Part shown: positions 62,000 to 64,000 of the stretch, piece by piece | Layout of the letters: the number at the start of each line of letters is the position of its first letter | How positions within the stretch are numbered: position 1 is the first letter of the stretch | Source of the DNA: Streptomyces specialis | GTDB lineage: Bacteria; Actinomycetota; Actinomycetes; Streptomycetales; Streptomycetaceae | Reading direction: 5' to 3' | DNA: 64,000 nucleotides | Assembly: GCF_001493375.1 (NCBI RefSeq) | Contig: NZ_LN929895.1 | Location: 112,943 to 176,942 of the forward strand | Position numbers and translations under genes: made by a program | Notes under the pieces: generated by a model | What the model was told of the DNA's origin: nothing | What the model saw: only the letters and a program-made list of their open reading frames with translations | The model's database searches: none

Positions 62000-62980
62000 A
62001 TGGATGAACAGCGCGAAGCTCCCGGCGGCCGGGCTCCCCGCGAGGGCGCCATCGACATCGACGACTTCGTCCACGCGGCCACCGGGACCCGGGTGCGGCG
62101 GCTGACGATGCCGGACGGCACCCACTGGTTCCCGGCGGCGGACGTGCTCCGCGCGCTGGGGTACGCCAACCCCGACAGGACGTTCAGGGAGCAGGTCCCG
62201 GCGGAGGCCCGCACCTCGCTCGCGGCCCTCACCGAGCGGTACGGTGTCGCCGTTCCGCCGGGTCAACGGCTCAGGAAGTCCCTGCGCATGGTGGACCTGG
62301 CCGGGCTGCTGGTCCTGGTGGCCGGCTCCACCGAGCCGGCCACGCGGCCCTTCAAGCGGTGGGTCGCGCGGGTCATCGCGACCGTCCGGCGCGAGGGGTC
62401 CTACGCCCTCGACGAGGCCGAGATCCAGCCCGCCGCCGCGTCCGGGGCGCCCGCCGCCCACGCGATGCCCCGGGAGGTCGCCGACGCCCTCGTCCGGCTG
62501 GAGCGGCAGGCCCTGGACGGCGACGGGACGACCGTCGACGTGCCGCGGACCGTCGCCGAGGCGCAGCGGCGGTCGGTGCTGGCGATGCGGGATGTGATGG
62601 TGGACGTCGCCCGTTCCATGTCCCGGCTGGCGGACTCGGTGGAGGATCTGGTCGACCGGATGCCGCCGCGCCCCGCCGCACCGCCCGCCGAGCCGCGCGT
62701 GCCGCGCCGGGGCGGGCCCGTGCTCAGCGCCGGGCAGGTGCTGACGGCCTGGCGGGCGCGGCTGACCGTCACCGACGACGCGTGGGCCGTCGCCGTGCTC
62801 CTGGCCCCCGCGCTGGCCGAGCGCGGCGAGGTCCGGCTCGGCGTCGGGACGATCGCCGCCCGGACCGGCCTCACCCCGGACCGGGCGCGCGACGGCCTGC
62901 GCTCCCTGCTGGAGCACGAGTGCATCCGGCGGATCGGCACCGTGCACGACACCCCCGTGTACGAACTGCGCCGCGCCTAG
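62000..62980 (+). CDS. BRO-N domain protein (phage antirepressor-like)
   Basis: 326 residues. The N-terminal BRO-N domain (DDFVHAATGTRVRRLTMPDGTHWFPAADVLRALGYANPDRTFREQVPAEARTSL ... LRMVDLAGLLVLVAGSTEPATRPFKRWVARVIATVRREGSY) is the DNA-binding part of phage antirepressors. The middle is helical (MRDVMVDVARSMSRLADSVEDLVDRM), and the C-terminus is a winged-helix-like segment (LRLGVGTIAARTGLTPDRARDGLRSLLEHECIRRIGTVHDTPVYELRRA-like). No phage genes adjoin it, so it seems a domesticated regulator. Confidence 0.9.
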   Translation: MDEQREAPGGRAPREGAIDIDDFVHAATGTRVRRLTMPDGTHWFPAADVLRALGYANPDRTFREQVPAEARTSLAALTERYGVAVPPGQRLRKSLRMVDLAGLLVLVAGSTEPATRPFKRWVARVIATVRREGSYALDEAEIQPAAASGAPAAHAMPREVADALVRLERQALDGDGTTVDVPRTVAEAQRRSVLAMRDVMVDVARSMSRLADSVEDLVDRMPPRPAAPPAEPRVPRRGGPVLSAGQVLTAWRARLTVTDDAWAVAVLLAPALAERGEVRLGVGTIAARTGLTPDRARDGLRSLLEHECIRRIGTVHDTPVYELRRA

Positions 62981-62984
62981 CCGT

Positions 62985-63780
62985 TCAGGCGATGATCCCC
63001 GCGTCGCGGGCGGCCTTCAGCCAGGAGGGGAACTCCGACAGCAGCCGGTCGTACAGCTCCCCGTCCGGGACCCCGCCGATGTCGTCCACCGAGAAGAAGC
63101 CGACGTTGTCGATGGCGCGGCCCGGGAGGGTGTCGAAGCGTTCCAGGACGCCGTAGTTGGCGCGGCCGAGACCGACGAACTGCCAGAACACGGGCTCGGC
63201 CGCTGCCGCCCGGAGCTGGGCCTCGATCTCCCGGTCGCGGTAGACGCCGCCGTCGGAGAAGAAGAGGACGAGGGTCGGCACGGCGGCCGGGTTCTCCCGG
63301 ACGAAGGCGCGGACCTCCTCGATGACCTTCTGCTCCTCGTTCTGGATGCCCACGGCCTTCATGTCGACCTGTCCGGGCGCCAGGTCCCGGCCCGGCCGCT
63401 TGCGGCGGCCCCCGAAGAGGCTCAGCTCGCCGACCCGGACGTGGAGCCCGAGCCAGTGGGGCAGTTCGGGAAGGCGCAGGTCGGGCAGGCGGGCGGGCCG
63501 GGAGGCGAAGGTCCACGCCTGCATCTCGCCGTCGTCGTCCAGCGCGGCGGCGACGGCCGCCATCCGTTCCACGACGTCCGCGACGACGCCGTCCCGGTAG
63601 AGCGCGGTCATCGAGCCGGACGCGTCGAGGACGAGCACGACCCGCGCCCGCACGCCGGGCACGCCGTGCTTGCCGAGGCTGACGGCGACCTTCTCCTTGC
63701 GCAGCGACAGCCGCTTGCGCATGTCCACCGGCAGCCGCTCCAGGGACGGTTCGGCCGAAGCCGAAGCTGGCGCCGGGGTC
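62985..63780 (-). CDS. VWA half of a TerD-VWA protein, broken at 5' end
   Basis: Readable residues run from a Pro/Ala/Ser linker (TPAPASASAEPSLERLPVDMRKRLSLRKEKVAVSLGKHG) into a VWA domain with MIDAS (VVLVLDASGSMTALYRDG, LVLFFSDGGVYRD) and end ARDAGIIA. In Streptomyces this domain follows a TerD domain in the same polypeptide (chemical-stress/tellurite family). Here the frame meets a strand switch at about 63780 and no TerD domain lies upstream on this strand. GTG 63728 is a formal start, but the true gene should begin further upstream. Confidence 0.85.
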
Positions 63781-64000
63781 GGGGGCCGACGCGGTGGAGG
63801 TCGATCTCGCCGCCCTGGAGCCGGGCGTGGAGCGGGTGGTCCTCGCGGCCTCGGCGGACGGCGGGACGTTCGGGCAGGTCAGCGGGTTGCGGCTGACGCT
63901 GTCGGACGCCGGGACCGGGGCGGAGGTCGCGGTGTTCGACATGGCGGCGACCACGGAGACGGCGTTTGTGAGCGGCGAGCTGTACCGGCGGGCCGGCGCG
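63781..64000 (+). pseudogene. TerD domain fragment in inverted orientation
   Basis: The plus strand encodes ADAVEVDLAALEPGVERVVLAASADGGTFGQVSGLRLTLSDAGTGAEVAVFDMAATTETAFVSGELYRRAGA, the middle and end of a TerD domain. It has no start and runs off the window. The adjacent minus-strand VWA domain normally sits downstream of this domain in one gene, so the pieces lie head to head. A misjoin or a true inversion near 63780 would explain it. Confidence 0.75.

Overview
The window is GC-rich actinobacterial chromosome, almost certainly Streptomyces. The signs are long high-GC ORFs with GTG starts, SpoIIE-type phosphatases with GAF and kinase-like domains, a mycothiol-dependent isomerase, a Scr1-type regulator followed by DUF397, a bacterial proteasome activator (Bpa), DUF2277, TerB/TerD proteins and an actinobacterial aspS. 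It reads as ordinary chromosome: no integrase, transposase, CRISPR array, tRNA or secondary-metabolite core enzyme was seen.

Layout. 0.2-8.7 kb: DUF2277, a GNAT enzyme, a very large ATPase, a DrrAB-like exporter, a methyltransferase, TerB and a secreted SnoaL-like protein. 8.8-18.9 kb: aspS, a divergent SpoIIE phosphatase, pirin, an SseB-like protein, a FadE5-like acyl-CoA dehydrogenase, an M18 aminopeptidase and a mycothiol isomerase. 18.9-23.5 kb: two divergent membrane Ser/Thr kinases and a phosphotransferase. 23.5-31.4 kb: branched-chain 2-oxoacid dehydrogenase genes (E1alpha, E1beta, E2) present twice as a 2.8-kb inverted repeat around a NarL-type response regulator. 31.5-36.3 kb: bpa, then an FtsX-type ABC transporter with its PadR regulator. 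37-45.5 kb: quinone oxidoreductase, Scr1/DUF397 pair, K+ channel, moeA, mobA and a nitric oxide synthase oxygenase. 46-53 kb: VWA protein, GlxA-like regulator, small membrane proteins, TetR with its divergent membrane-protein target, and a second SpoIIE phosphatase. 52.7-64 kb: DUF5819-HTTM-SpoU operon, aminotransferase, rhodanese, J-domain protein, HxlR/azoreductase pair, ATP-grasp ligase plus flavin oxidoreductase, BRO-N protein and pieces of a TerD-VWA protein.

The most important observation concerns the quality of the sequence. At least four places (13.72-13.87, 30.57-30.66, 36.55-36.75 and 43.12-43.28 kb), plus 48.65-48.87 kb, contain recognisable Illumina Nextera adapter sequence: Tn5 mosaic ends, read-1/read-2 adapter, P5/P7 tails, poly-A, and the index words TATCCTCT (i5) and AGGCAGAA (i7). 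Weaker remnants occur at 11.2 and 23.9 kb. These scars break pirin, bkdC, a small secreted-protein gene, moeA and a tetR gene. The inverted bkd duplication has one arm ending at an adapter remnant, no indels between arms, and complementary patches of miscalled bases, so it is most simply one operon assembled twice. A head-to-head TerD/VWA junction at 63.78 kb also looks chimeric. I therefore see no convincing new system in the duplicated or insert-bearing regions. The biologically interesting loci that survive this caution are the nitric oxide synthase beside molybdenum-cofactor genes, the DUF5819-HTTM pair, the ATP-grasp/flavoenzyme pair, the lone BRO-N protein, and the TetR and PadR operator arrays.
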